A stretch of DNA of 64,000 bases from JAGVPT01 sp964642725. Lineage in GTDB: Bacteria > Bacteroidota > Ignavibacteria > UBA10030 > UBA8401. Positions 44,193-52,587 of this stretch are shown here, one piece after another. The notes below the pieces were generated by a model, which saw only the letters and a program-made list of their open reading frames with translations, was not told the DNA's origin and searched no databases. Each line of letters starts with the position of its first letter. Position 1 is the first letter of the stretch. The stretch spans positions 1-64,000 of the forward strand of contig CAZXQG010000014.1 in NCBI GenBank assembly GCA_964642725.1, read 5' to 3'. The position numbers and the translations under genes were made by a program.

Positions 44193-46295
44193 TTACGTAA
44201 GCCTCAACGCAACGAGAATCATGTCAACGAGTTTAATTCCGAAGAAGGGAACGATGACTCCTCCTACACCGTAAATGAACAAGTGTCTCCGCAGCAATTG
44301 CACAGCACTCACAGGACGATATTTGACTCCCTTGAGGGCCAGCGGAATAAGGACAACGATAATCAATGCGTTGAAGATAACCGCAGAAAGTATGGCGCTT
44401 TCAGGAGTGGCAAGACCCATGATGTTCAGGGCGTTCAATGCGGGATACGTTGTCGCAAATGCCGCAGGTATGATGGCAAAATATTTTGCTACATCGTTGG
44501 CGATGCTGAACGTGGTGAGTGTGCCGCGAGTCATTAGGAGCTGTTTTCCAATCTCCACAATTTCCAAGAGTTTGGTGGGATTGCTGTCGAGGTCGATCAT
44601 GTTTGCCGCTTCGCGGGCAGATTGTGTGCCGGTGTTCATCGCAACCGCAACGTCGGCTTGAGCCAGAGCCGGAGCGTCGTTCGTGCCGTCTCCGGTCATT
44701 GCGACAAGGCGGCCCCCTTTTTGATAATCGCGGATCAATTTCAGTTTATCTTCAGGCTTTGCTTCCGCAAGAAAATCATCAACGCCGGCTTCCGCAGCAA
44801 TAGCTGTGGCGGTCAATTGATTGTCCCCGGTGATCATTACGGTTTTAATTCCCATCTTCCGCAGGTGCGCAAAACGCTCCTTGATTCCGCCCTTGACGAT
44901 ATCCTTAAGATGAATCACGCCGAGAACTTCCTTGTTCTCTACAACAACGAGAGGTGTGGCTCCCGCTCGGCTGATGTCCTGGACCAGTTGTTGAACCGCC
45001 GCAGGAAATACGCCGCCTAATTGTTCGACGTACACTTTGATCGCTTCCGCAGCTCCCTTGCGGATTGTTCTGTTCCCGTTTTTTCCTTCAGCCTGGATGT
45101 CTGCCCCGCTCATGCGCGTTTGTGCACTGAACGGGACGAAGTGTGCGGAGATCTCATTGACGTTTCGTTCGCGAAGTCCATGTTTTTCCTTTGCAAGGAC
45201 TACGATCGAACGTCCTTCCGGCGTCTCGTCGGCAAGCGACGCGAGTTGAGCAGCATCGGCGAGACGCTCTTTTGTGATTCCGGGAGCCGGAGTGAATTCG
45301 GTCGCCATTCGGTTTCCGAGCGTGACGGTTCCCGTCTTATCGAGAAGGAGAACATCAACATCTCCTGCGGCTTCAATCGCGCGTCCGGATGTTGCGATCA
45401 CATTGTGCCGGATCATTCGGTCCATGCCTGCAATGCCGATTGCGGAAAGAAGTCCGCCGATCGTCGTCGGGATCAGGCAGACGAGGAGCGCGACCAGCAC
45501 CGTAACAGTGACGGGTGTGCCCTGGCCCGCCGCCTGAACGCTGAAGAGAGAGTAGGGGAGGAGCGTTACGCAGACCATAAGAAAAATAATCGTGAATGCA
45601 GCAAGAAGTATGTTCAGCGCAATTTCATTCGGGGTCTTTTGTCTTTTTGCCCCTTCAATTAGACGAATCATGCGATCGAGAAAACCGCCGCCGATTTCTG
45701 TTGTCGCCCGAATGATCAACCAATCGGACAACACACGTGTACCGCCGGTAACGGCGCTTCGGTCGCCGCCGGACTCGCGGATCACAGGCGCACTTTCGCC
45801 GGTAATTGCACTTTCGTCCACGGAAGCGATGCCCTCTATAACTTCACCGTCCACCGCGATCGTCTCGCCGGTCTCAACAAGGAACGCATCGCCTTTTTGC
45901 AGAAGAGTCGACGTCACAACCTCGAAAGCTGAGCCGTGCTTAGGACTCTTCAGCCGTTTTGCTTTGGTCTCCTGACGCGCGCGACGCAACGCATCCGCCT
46001 GGGCCTTTCCACGTCCTTCTGCGAGCGCTTCCGAGAAGTTTGCAAAGAGGACTGTGAACCAAAGCCACAACGAGACACTTCCGATGTACCATCCCGCAGC
46101 CTCACCATGTCCGGATAATGCCTGAATCCATAAAGCTGTAGTAAGTATGCTTCCCACCTCAACAACGAACATCACGGGATTGCGGACCATCAAGCGGGGA
46201 TTTAGTTTGGTGATCGAGTCCGCAATTGCGCGGCGATACATTTCGCTGGTCAGGCCCAAAGGCTTCTTCAGTTGTTGTGAATTCTGTGTTGTCAT
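44193..46295 (-). CDS. kdpB: KdpB2, K+-transporting P-type ATPase subunit B
   Basis: A 700-residue P-type ATPase of the E. coli-like type. Motifs are 'LLLDKTGTVTLGNR', 'ITGESAPVIR', 'CLIPTTIGGLLSAIGIAGMD', 'MITGDN' and 'MTGDGTNDAPALAQADV'. It is the last gene of the kdp2 operon, 31 bp after kdpA3, with AAGGA upstream. All catalytic residues are intact. It powers K+ uptake together with KdpA3, KdpC2 and KdpF2. Confidence 0.96.
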   Translation of the reverse strand: MTTQNSQQLKKPLGLTSEMYRRAIADSITKLNPRLMVRNPVMFVVEVGSILTTALWIQALSGHGEAAGWYIGSVSLWLWFTVLFANFSEALAEGRGKAQADALRRARQETKAKRLKSPKHGSAFEVVTSTLLQKGDAFLVETGETIAVDGEVIEGIASVDESAITGESAPVIRESGGDRSAVTGGTRVLSDWLIIRATTEIGGGFLDRMIRLIEGAKRQKTPNEIALNILLAAFTIIFLMVCVTLLPYSLFSVQAAGQGTPVTVTVLVALLVCLIPTTIGGLLSAIGIAGMDRMIRHNVIATSGRAIEAAGDVDVLLLDKTGTVTLGNRMATEFTPAPGITKERLADAAQLASLADETPEGRSIVVLAKEKHGLRERNVNEISAHFVPFSAQTRMSGADIQAEGKNGNRTIRKGAAEAIKVYVEQLGGVFPAAVQQLVQDISRAGATPLVVVENKEVLGVIHLKDIVKGGIKERFAHLRKMGIKTVMITGDNQLTATAIAAEAGVDDFLAEAKPEDKLKLIRDYQKGGRLVAMTGDGTNDAPALAQADVAVAMNTGTQSAREAANMIDLDSNPTKLLEIVEIGKQLLMTRGTLTTFSIANDVAKYFAIIPAAFATTYPALNALNIMGLATPESAILSAVIFNALIIVVLIPLALKGVKYRPVSAVQLLRRHLFIYGVGGVIVPFFGIKLVDMILVALRLT

Positions 46296-46326
46296 TCTGT
46301 AGTGTTCCTTTAGTGCAATTAACGAG

Positions 46327-48069
46327 TTAGTGGACCATCATGAAATGTTCGACAATTGGGCCGAGTGCGAGAGCCGGCAGGAAGTTAAGCGCGCCGACAA
46401 TAAGCACCACCGCAACCAGCCAGAAAATGAAGAGTGGTGTGTGGGTTGGCAGCGTTCCTTCGCTCACCGGGACAAATTTTTTGCGTACGAGAGAACCGGC
46501 AAGCGCGAGCGTCGGGACGGCTAACCAGTAGCGCCCGATGATCATTGCGATTCCCCCAGTAATATTGTAGAACGGCGTGTTCACACTTATTCCCGCAAAA
46601 GCGCTGCCGTTGTTGTTTGCCTGCGACGTGAAAACGTACAACACTTCGCTGAAACCGTGGGGTCCGGGGTTGAATATCCCGCTCGTTCCTGCCGTGGTCA
46701 CAACGGCGATAGCAGTAAAGACAAGGACCGTGATCGGCATAATGAGAATGAGAAGCGACGCCATCTTCATCTCGAATGTTTCAATTTTATGCCCTAAATA
46801 CTCCGGTGTACGTCCGACGAGAAGTCCGGCAACAAAGACCGCGACAATGACAAAGACGAGCATCCCGTAAAGTCCCGAGCCGACGCCGCCGAACACCACT
46901 TCGCCGAAATGGAGCATCACGAGTGTGACTAAGCCGCCCAACGGAGTAAACGAATCGTGCATTGAATTTACCGAACCGTTCGAGGCAGCAGTAGTTGCAG
47001 TTGCCCACAAGACAGAATTCGCGATACCAAAACGAACTTCTTTTCCTTCCATATTGCCCCCGGGCTGGAGGCTGCTCGAAGTTTGATCGATGCCCAGAGC
47101 TGTGAATGCCGGATTTCCTCGTTCTTCGGCCCATCCCGCCAGAGCGAGGAAGCCGATGAAAATAATCATCATCGCTGCAAGTATTGACCACCCCTGGCGC
47201 GTGTCCTTCACCATGTAGCCGTAGGTGTAACAGAGAGCAGCGGCGATAAGCAATATTGAGAGCATTTCCAGAAAATCAGAAAGTGGAGTAGGATTTTCAT
47301 ATGGATGCGCCGAATTGACGTTGAAGAAGCCGCCGCCGTTAGTGCCGAGCTGCTTGATGGCAATTTGTGAAGCGGCCGGCCCCATCGCTACAACCTGTTC
47401 CGTCACCTTTGCTCCGCTTGTGTCGGTCGTGGATTGTAAGAGGGGCGCGGAAACATATGGCGAAAAATTCTGAACAGTACCTTGCGAGACGAGCACGAGC
47501 GCAAAGATTATAGAAAGCGGGAGAAGGATATACAAAGTACTCCGCGTCATATCAACCCAAAAATTACCTAATGTCTTGGCCGAATGTCGGGCGAGTCCGC
47601 GTGTGAACAGAATAAGAATCGCCATTCCCGACGCCGCCGAAACGAAATTCTGCACGGTCAACGCGAGCATTTGAGTCAGATAGCTCATCGTCGTCTCTCC
47701 CCCATATCCTTGCCAGTTTGTGTTCGTCGCAAAACTGACTGCCGTGTTGAAGGAAGAGTCCGGAGAAACTGCGGGCATCCCTTGCGGATTCAACGGAAGG
47801 AACTGTTGAAGACGCTGCAGCGCGTAGACTATCAGAAGCCCCGCAAAGTTGAAAACAAGCAACGCAACTGCGTTCTCTTTCCAATCGAACTCTTCGTCCG
47901 GGTTAATCTTTGCTAGACGATAAATAAAGCGTTCCAGGGGGCCGAGGATCGGGTCGAGAAACGTCCGTTCCCGTTGGTACACCCGCGCCATAAAGATGCC
48001 GAGCGGTTTTGCGGCAAGCACCAGGACGACAAGGTAGAATGCGATTTGCAGAATTCCATTGAGTGTCAT
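46327..48069 (-). CDS. kdpA: KdpA3, K+-binding subunit (E. coli-like)
   Basis: A 580-residue KdpA. The pore loops are 'SFATNTNWQGYGGE', 'LGTNGGGFFNVNSAHPYENP', 'SNGSVNSMHDS' and 'NNNGSAFAGI', and the opening 'FYLVVLVLAAKPLGIFMARVY' is shared with classical KdpA. It differs strongly from KdpA1 and KdpA2. The ATG overlaps the kdpF2 stop (ATGA), so the two are translationally coupled. Confidence 0.96.
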   Translation of the reverse strand: MTLNGILQIAFYLVVLVLAAKPLGIFMARVYQRERTFLDPILGPLERFIYRLAKINPDEEFDWKENAVALLVFNFAGLLIVYALQRLQQFLPLNPQGMPAVSPDSSFNTAVSFATNTNWQGYGGETTMSYLTQMLALTVQNFVSAASGMAILILFTRGLARHSAKTLGNFWVDMTRSTLYILLPLSIIFALVLVSQGTVQNFSPYVSAPLLQSTTDTSGAKVTEQVVAMGPAASQIAIKQLGTNGGGFFNVNSAHPYENPTPLSDFLEMLSILLIAAALCYTYGYMVKDTRQGWSILAAMMIIFIGFLALAGWAEERGNPAFTALGIDQTSSSLQPGGNMEGKEVRFGIANSVLWATATTAASNGSVNSMHDSFTPLGGLVTLVMLHFGEVVFGGVGSGLYGMLVFVIVAVFVAGLLVGRTPEYLGHKIETFEMKMASLLILIMPITVLVFTAIAVVTTAGTSGIFNPGPHGFSEVLYVFTSQANNNGSAFAGISVNTPFYNITGGIAMIIGRYWLAVPTLALAGSLVRKKFVPVSEGTLPTHTPLFIFWLVAVVLIVGALNFLPALALGPIVEHFMMVH

Positions 48070-48158
48070 TCAAACATCTCCGGCTTTAATAAGACAATGA
48101 AAAGGTAAATCAGCAGACCCACCGCGATTAGTCCAGAAATGAAATAAAGCCAGTTCAT
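48066..48158 (-). CDS. kdpF: KdpF2, small K+-ATPase subunit
   Basis: A 30-residue peptide starting MNWLYFISGLIAVG and ending LLKPEMFE. One hydrophobic helix is followed by the K-P-E-x-F tail typical of KdpF. AGGAG precedes the ATG. Its stop overlaps the start of kdpA3, and its start overlaps the stop of the preceding 36-codon gene. Confidence 0.92.
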   Translation of the reverse strand: MNWLYFISGLIAVGLLIYLFIVLLKPEMFE

Positions 48159-48265
48159 ACATTTTCTCCTGATTTAAATTCTCCGAGATTTTCACAGAGT
48201 CTCATTAATCCCCACGTCAACAAAAAAGATACTGCAACAATACCGATATAGATGAGGTCGTCCAT
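48155..48265 (-). CDS. 36-residue membrane mini-protein before kdpF2 (orf36)
   Basis: The frame from ATG 48265 to TGA 48155 has AAGGAG upstream. It starts 2 bp after kdpC2 and overlaps kdpF2 by 4 bp (ATGA), so it is tightly coupled in the operon. It encodes MDDLIYIGIVAVSFLLTW followed by 'GLMRLCENLGEFKSGENV'. One helix and the Cys-Glu pair after it match the plan of orf31 before kdpF1. I infer a conserved Kdp accessory peptide. Confidence 0.78.
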   Translation of the reverse strand: MDDLIYIGIVAVSFLLTWGLMRLCENLGEFKSGENV

Positions 48266-48267
48266 TT

Positions 48268-48861
48268 CTATTTCTCCTTTGGTACAGATTGAGATTCATC
48301 CAGTGCGAGATTCAGTTTCAGCACATTGACGCGATATTCCCCGAGAAAGCCTAATTGCCTCCCCTCGGTGAATTGATCAACCAGAGCGCGAACCTGCGGT
48401 TCACTCATTCCCCGAACACGAGCAACGCGCGCCATCTGATACAGAGCCGCAGCGACGCTGATATGCGGGTCAAGACCGCTTGCCGAAGCAGTAACAAGGT
48501 CAACAGGAATCGGCTGAGTGTTGAGTGAGTCGGCGGTCTTGAGGTCTTGTACTCTCTTTTTTACACCGTCGAAGAGTGCTGGATTAAGCGGCCCATAATT
48601 AGACCCGGATGAGGCTCCGGCATTATACGCGTACGGTCCCGTCGCCGATAAGCGGCTCCAAAAGTATTTTGAGTCGCTGAATGGCTGTCCGATCAATTCG
48701 GAGCCGACGATCTTTCCGTCTTTTTTGATAAAACTACCATTTGCCTTCTCCGGAAAAACAACTTGTGCAATTCCCGTAACAACCAAAGGATAAACGATTC
48801 CCGTTAGGAAAGTGAACAGGATAAGAACAACAAGAGTTGGGCGAATTTGTTTCTGAAACAT
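48268..48861 (-). CDS. kdpC: KdpC2, K+-transporting ATPase subunit C
   Basis: 197 residues, the normal KdpC size. The N-terminal membrane helix (about 8-30), 'QVVFPEKANGSF', 'GSELIGQPF', 'SASGLDPHISV' and the C-terminal 'VNVLKLNLALD' are all canonical. It is the first Kdp subunit gene of the operon, ahead of orf36-kdpF2-kdpA3-kdpB2, unlike the usual kdpFABC order. AAGGA precedes the ATG. Confidence 0.95.
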   Translation of the reverse strand: MFQKQIRPTLVVLILFTFLTGIVYPLVVTGIAQVVFPEKANGSFIKKDGKIVGSELIGQPFSDSKYFWSRLSATGPYAYNAGASSGSNYGPLNPALFDGVKKRVQDLKTADSLNTQPIPVDLVTASASGLDPHISVAAALYQMARVARVRGMSEPQVRALVDQFTEGRQLGFLGEYRVNVLKLNLALDESQSVPKEK

Positions 48862-48869
48862 GGCGATCC

Positions 48870-49073
48870 TTATGGTTTTTGATTTCTGGTTGATGACCTC
48901 ATTCGCATGTGACCTAATTGCGCCGCAAAATGCGACAACCGGGCATGTGTAATTTCGTTCTCTTCAACAAAGGCGGAGTAGCTTTTCTGGTCGCGGTCTT
49001 CCGCCGAATCTGATTTGCGACCTCTTCTCCAGAAGAAAAATCTATGCGCCAAATCCGTGAATATCATAGCCAT
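48870..49073 (-). CDS. Small basic protein at the head of the kdp2 operon (orf67)
   Basis: A 67-residue frame starting MAMIFTDLAHRFFFWRRG, then rich in charged residues and ending 8 bp before kdpC2. AGGAGGG lies 9 bases before the ATG at 49073. An alternative start at 49094 (74 residues) has GGAG upstream. The predicted kdp2 transcription start near 49120 leaves a short leader, which supports expression. No family recognised; it could be a leader peptide. Confidence 0.5.
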   Translation of the reverse strand: MAMIFTDLAHRFFFWRRGRKSDSAEDRDQKSYSAFVEENEITHARLSHFAAQLGHMRMRSSTRNQKP

Positions 49074-49126
49074 AGCAAAAGACCCTCCTGACATTTAAAT
49101 CTCCATATTGATAGATTATGGGCATC

Positions 49127-49202
49127 AATATAGACTCTCCCCCTTAGGAGCGCAATGAAGAGGGCGTAAAAAGGCAGCCGAAAAGTATAAAAAAAATATA
49201 AA
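49127..49202 (-). promoter_or_regulatory. kdp2 promoter with KdpE-like half-sites
   Basis: Minus strand: -10 TATATT (49127-49132), 17 bp, -35 TTGCGC (49150-49155), 9 bp, TTTACG (49165-49170), then TTTATA (49186-49191) and TTTATA (49197-49202). The two distal half-sites are separated by exactly 5 bp, the layout reported for the E. coli KdpE site (TTTATA-N5-TTTACA). Confidence 0.72.
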
Positions 49203-49315
49203 GATATGGCCATGCAGAGCAATACGCCGCTGATTTTTTCTTAGTTTGAACCTCGCAAGAAAATTCTTTACATTATACCAATACGACTGAATCACCTCAC
49301 AACATAAAAAACCTC

Positions 49316-50089
49316 ATGCTTATTGTTGCAAGGGAAGCCGCGCTCGAAGCGGGGAAATTTCTTAAATACAACCTCGGTAAAGTAAAGCACATCGAACGAA
49401 AACAAGGGCAGGAAACCAACCTCGTTACCGAAATTGACAAGCAAGCCGAAGCGCTGATTATCAAAAAAATCAAACAACATTATCCGTCCCACGATATTCT
49501 TGCGGAAGAAAGCGGCAGCCATAAGGTGCAATCGGAGTACCGATGGGTGATCGACCCGCTGGACGGCACGACCAATTATACCCATTCCTTGCCGATTTTC
49601 TGCGTTTCGATCGGCGTTGAGTTGAACGGAACGATTATCGCCGGCGCAATCTACGACCCTTCCTCCGATGAAATGTTCACTGCTGAAAAAGGGGGAGGGG
49701 CATTTCTCAACGGCAAAAAGATTCATGTATCATCGAGTGATTCGCTTATCAATAGCTTGCTTGTGACAGGTTTTCCTTATAACGTGAAGGAAAACCCGAA
49801 CCATGTTGTCGAACATTTTGTCAATCTGTTGATGGAAGGGCAGGGCGTACGCCGCCTCGGATCTGCCGCGCTTGACCTGGCGTATGTTGCATCGGGGCGG
49901 TTAGACGGGTACTGGGAGGTCTTCCTCAATCCATGGGACAAGGCCGCTGGTGTTTTGCTGGTTCAGGAAGCAGGCGGCACGGTCACGGATTTCAAAAACA
50001 CGCCGTCGAATATCTACGAGCCGAGCACGCTCGCTACTAACGGCATAATCCACAGTCAGATGATTTCTATTCTACAAAAGTCTTTATAG
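49316..50089 (+). CDS. Inositol-monophosphatase-family phosphatase
   Basis: A 257-residue Mg-dependent sugar-phosphate phosphatase of the SuhB/IMPase family. Metal ligands lie in 'LAEESG', 'VIDPLDGTTNYTH' and 'NPWDKAAGVLLVQEAGG'. It may hydrolyse inositol 1-phosphate or a related phosphate, or act in RNA metabolism as SuhB does; sequence cannot separate these. It diverges from the kdp2 operon and is followed after 9 bp by the REC-kinase gene. Confidence 0.92.
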   Translation: MLIVAREAALEAGKFLKYNLGKVKHIERKQGQETNLVTEIDKQAEALIIKKIKQHYPSHDILAEESGSHKVQSEYRWVIDPLDGTTNYTHSLPIFCVSIGVELNGTIIAGAIYDPSSDEMFTAEKGGGAFLNGKKIHVSSSDSLINSLLVTGFPYNVKENPNHVVEHFVNLLMEGQGVRRLGSAALDLAYVASGRLDGYWEVFLNPWDKAAGVLLVQEAGGTVTDFKNTPSNIYEPSTLATNGIIHSQMISILQKSL

Positions 50090-50098
50090 GTTTAGCGA

Positions 50099-51208
50099 AT
50101 GCTGGCACACGGCCCCAAAATTCTTATCGTGGATGACGAACCCGAACTGCTGGAGATTACGGCGGCATACCTGGAGATGGAGGGATACATTCCGCTCACG
50201 GCGTTGAGCGGAGCTGCAGCCATAGAAATCTTGGATACAACCATTCCCGACCTTATTTTATCGGATATCACGATGCCGGGAATGAGCGGCTTCGATTTGT
50301 TTGAAAAAGTCCGGTCTAATTCAAAGTTTGAGAACACTCCCTTCATCTTTCTCTCCGGCCATGCCGACCTCCAACATATCATAACAGGAAAAGAGCTCGG
50401 CAGCGACGATTATTTGGTCAAGCCGTATGAGCCTGAAATGCTGATCTCTACGATTAAAGGTAAGCTCAAGCGAAGCCGGCAGCTGAACGATTCGATATCT
50501 CTGCAAATGGACACCCTCAAGGATCAACTGTTCAGGCTTATCTCCCATGAAATGCGCACGCCGTTGACATCCATCCTCGGTGCGGCAGAAATTCTCTCGG
50601 GCGGGAAGGACGCGTTGTCTCCCGAGGATTTCACAGAATTCTTAAAGATGTTGAAAGTCGGCACGCTCCGGCTCAACAGGATGGTCGAAGATTTTTTGCT
50701 CGTGGTTAGAATCGAGTCTGGCGAAATTGCGAGAGAGATTGACTTCCGCGAGGCGTGTATCGCTCCTTTGGGAATTGTGAACCGCTTTGCCGCGGTGCGC
50801 GAAGACATTAAGAAAACCAAAGACATTACTCTCAAGATAGAGGTGGCCGACGAATCGCCTTTTCTTTTTATTCATTCCCAGCACCTTGAAAATATTGTTG
50901 CCCGCTTGTTCGACAACGCATGTAAATTCTCTCCCGCAGGAGCGATCATCACCATTGCTTCGCACAACGAAGAAGATCGGTACGTCATCAGCGTAATGGA
51001 CAATGGATATGGAATTCCCGTTGAGAAACAGGATCGTCTATTCCAAAAATTCTATCAAGTGGATCGCGAATTGCAAGAGCAGCAGGGGGCGGGATTGGGA
51101 TTGTACATCGCGAAGAAACTTGCTGAACTGAACAATTGTGCGTTATGGTGTGAGAGTGACCGGGGGAAGGGCGCTGCGTTCTATTTGTCGATTCCCAAAA
51201 GAATATAG
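50099..51208 (+). CDS. REC-histidine kinase (receiver-first hybrid)
   Basis: A 369-residue cytoplasmic protein. An N-terminal receiver domain has 'VDDEPE', phospho-acceptor D in 'LILSDITMPGMSG' (about residue 60) and K in 'DYLVKPYEP'. A HisKA dimerisation helix follows, with 'RLISHEMRTPLTSILGA' (H about 147), and then an HATPase domain with 'VMDNGYGIP' and 'GAGLGLYIAKKLAE'. There are no membrane helices. It probably relays signals from another kinase. Likely co-transcribed with the phosphatase 9 bp upstream. Confidence 0.9.
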   Translation: MLAHGPKILIVDDEPELLEITAAYLEMEGYIPLTALSGAAAIEILDTTIPDLILSDITMPGMSGFDLFEKVRSNSKFENTPFIFLSGHADLQHIITGKELGSDDYLVKPYEPEMLISTIKGKLKRSRQLNDSISLQMDTLKDQLFRLISHEMRTPLTSILGAAEILSGGKDALSPEDFTEFLKMLKVGTLRLNRMVEDFLLVVRIESGEIAREIDFREACIAPLGIVNRFAAVREDIKKTKDITLKIEVADESPFLFIHSQHLENIVARLFDNACKFSPAGAIITIASHNEEDRYVISVMDNGYGIPVEKQDRLFQKFYQVDRELQEQQGAGLGLYIAKKLAELNNCALWCESDRGKGAAFYLSIPKRI

Positions 51209-51241
51209 GACACCTTTAAGGTGCTCTACATAATATCTATC

Positions 51242-52504
51242 TTAAAACTCTTCCCCTTTTTCCCTGGTAATATCAGCCCCCAAACCTTGTAATTTTTTTT
51301 CGATCATCTCGTACCCGCGGTCAAGATGGTAGACGCGGAGGACTTCTGTTTCGCCGTGTGCCCGTAAACCGGCGAGGATCAAAGCGGCGGACGCACGCAA
51401 ATCCGTCGACATGACTTTTGCACCGGTTAATTTTTTCACGCCGCGGATGACGGCCGCATTTTCGTTCAGAACAATATCGGCACCCAAACGCACTAACTCC
51501 GGCACATGTTTGAATCGATCGAAGTAGATCATGTCGGTGACGGTGGATGAGCCTTTCGCGACGGCCATCAAGGCAATCCATTGTGCCTGCATGTCCGTGG
51601 GAAAGCCGGGATAGATTGCGGTCGTAACGTCAACGGGTTCGAGTTCCTTCGCCGCATGAATTTCAATTGATGTTGAATCGGCTTTTACCTTTACGCCGGC
51701 GTCTTCCAGCCGGGCGGTGACCGCTGAAACGTGCTGGGGGTTGCATTCCTCGATCCTCACTTTCCCTCCGCAGATGGCGCATGCCACCAGCATTGTCCCG
51801 GTTTCGATGCGGTCGGGGATTGTTTCCACGTTTGCCGGGTGTAGGGCGTCGATTCCTTCTACCTCGAGCACGTTTGTTCCGATTCCATTGATCGTCGCTC
51901 CCATCAAAACAAGTAGTTCGGCAAGATTCGTGATTTCCGGTTCAACCGCCGCGTTCTCGATGAGCGTTGTTCCTTTCGCAAGCACTGATGCCATCAGAAT
52001 ATTTCCCGTTGCACCGACGCTGGAAATCTTGAACGAAATACGGGCACCCTTCAGGCGCCGCGCTTTTGCAATGATGTACCCGCGCTCCAAATCTATAGTT
52101 GCGCCTAATTTTTTTAGTCCCTCGATGTGGAGGTCGACCGGGCGCGGTCCCCATGCGCATCCACCCGGCAGCGATACTTTTGCGTGTCCGTAGCGGGCTA
52201 CCAGCGGGCCGAGCACGTAAATGGAGGCCCGCATTTTTTTAACATGCTCGTACGGAGCTTCGAATTTGTTGACGCGAAACGTATTGACATGAAGCGATCG
52301 TCCTTTTCGTTCGACGGTGACTCCCATCGTCTGAAGCAGACGGGACATGGTCGCAACGTCCCGCAGGTCGGGGGTGTTGTGCAATTCGTATTTGCCGCTG
52401 GCGAGGAGCGTTGCCGGCATCAGCGCGAGCGATGCATTTTTTGCGCCGCTGATACGCACCGTTCCCCGCAACGCCTTACCGCCGTGAATAACAAATTTGT
52501 CCAC
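51242..52504 (-). CDS. murA: UDP-N-acetylglucosamine 1-carboxyvinyltransferase
   Basis: First committed enzyme of peptidoglycan synthesis, transferring enolpyruvate from PEP to UDP-GlcNAc. At 420 residues it is full length. The active-site cysteine is in 'LPGGCAWGPRPVDLH'. 'SGAKNASLALMPA' and 'IYPGFPTDMQAQ' are typical. A cysteine (not aspartate) at the active site predicts fosfomycin sensitivity by family knowledge. It starts at GTG 52504 with AAGGA upstream. A short CACCTTTAAGGTG palindrome lies in the gap after the stop. Confidence 0.96.
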   Translation of the reverse strand: MDKFVIHGGKALRGTVRISGAKNASLALMPATLLASGKYELHNTPDLRDVATMSRLLQTMGVTVERKGRSLHVNTFRVNKFEAPYEHVKKMRASIYVLGPLVARYGHAKVSLPGGCAWGPRPVDLHIEGLKKLGATIDLERGYIIAKARRLKGARISFKISSVGATGNILMASVLAKGTTLIENAAVEPEITNLAELLVLMGATINGIGTNVLEVEGIDALHPANVETIPDRIETGTMLVACAICGGKVRIEECNPQHVSAVTARLEDAGVKVKADSTSIEIHAAKELEPVDVTTAIYPGFPTDMQAQWIALMAVAKGSSTVTDMIYFDRFKHVPELVRLGADIVLNENAAVIRGVKKLTGAKVMSTDLRASAALILAGLRAHGETEVLRVYHLDRGYEMIEKKLQGLGADITREKGEEF

Positions 52505-52587
52505 GTGTATCCTTAATAGAAAAAATCTCTAAGATCTATGTCACGAAACCCAAGATTCGCGTTTCTACCGCCGACGCTGGAACGAGG

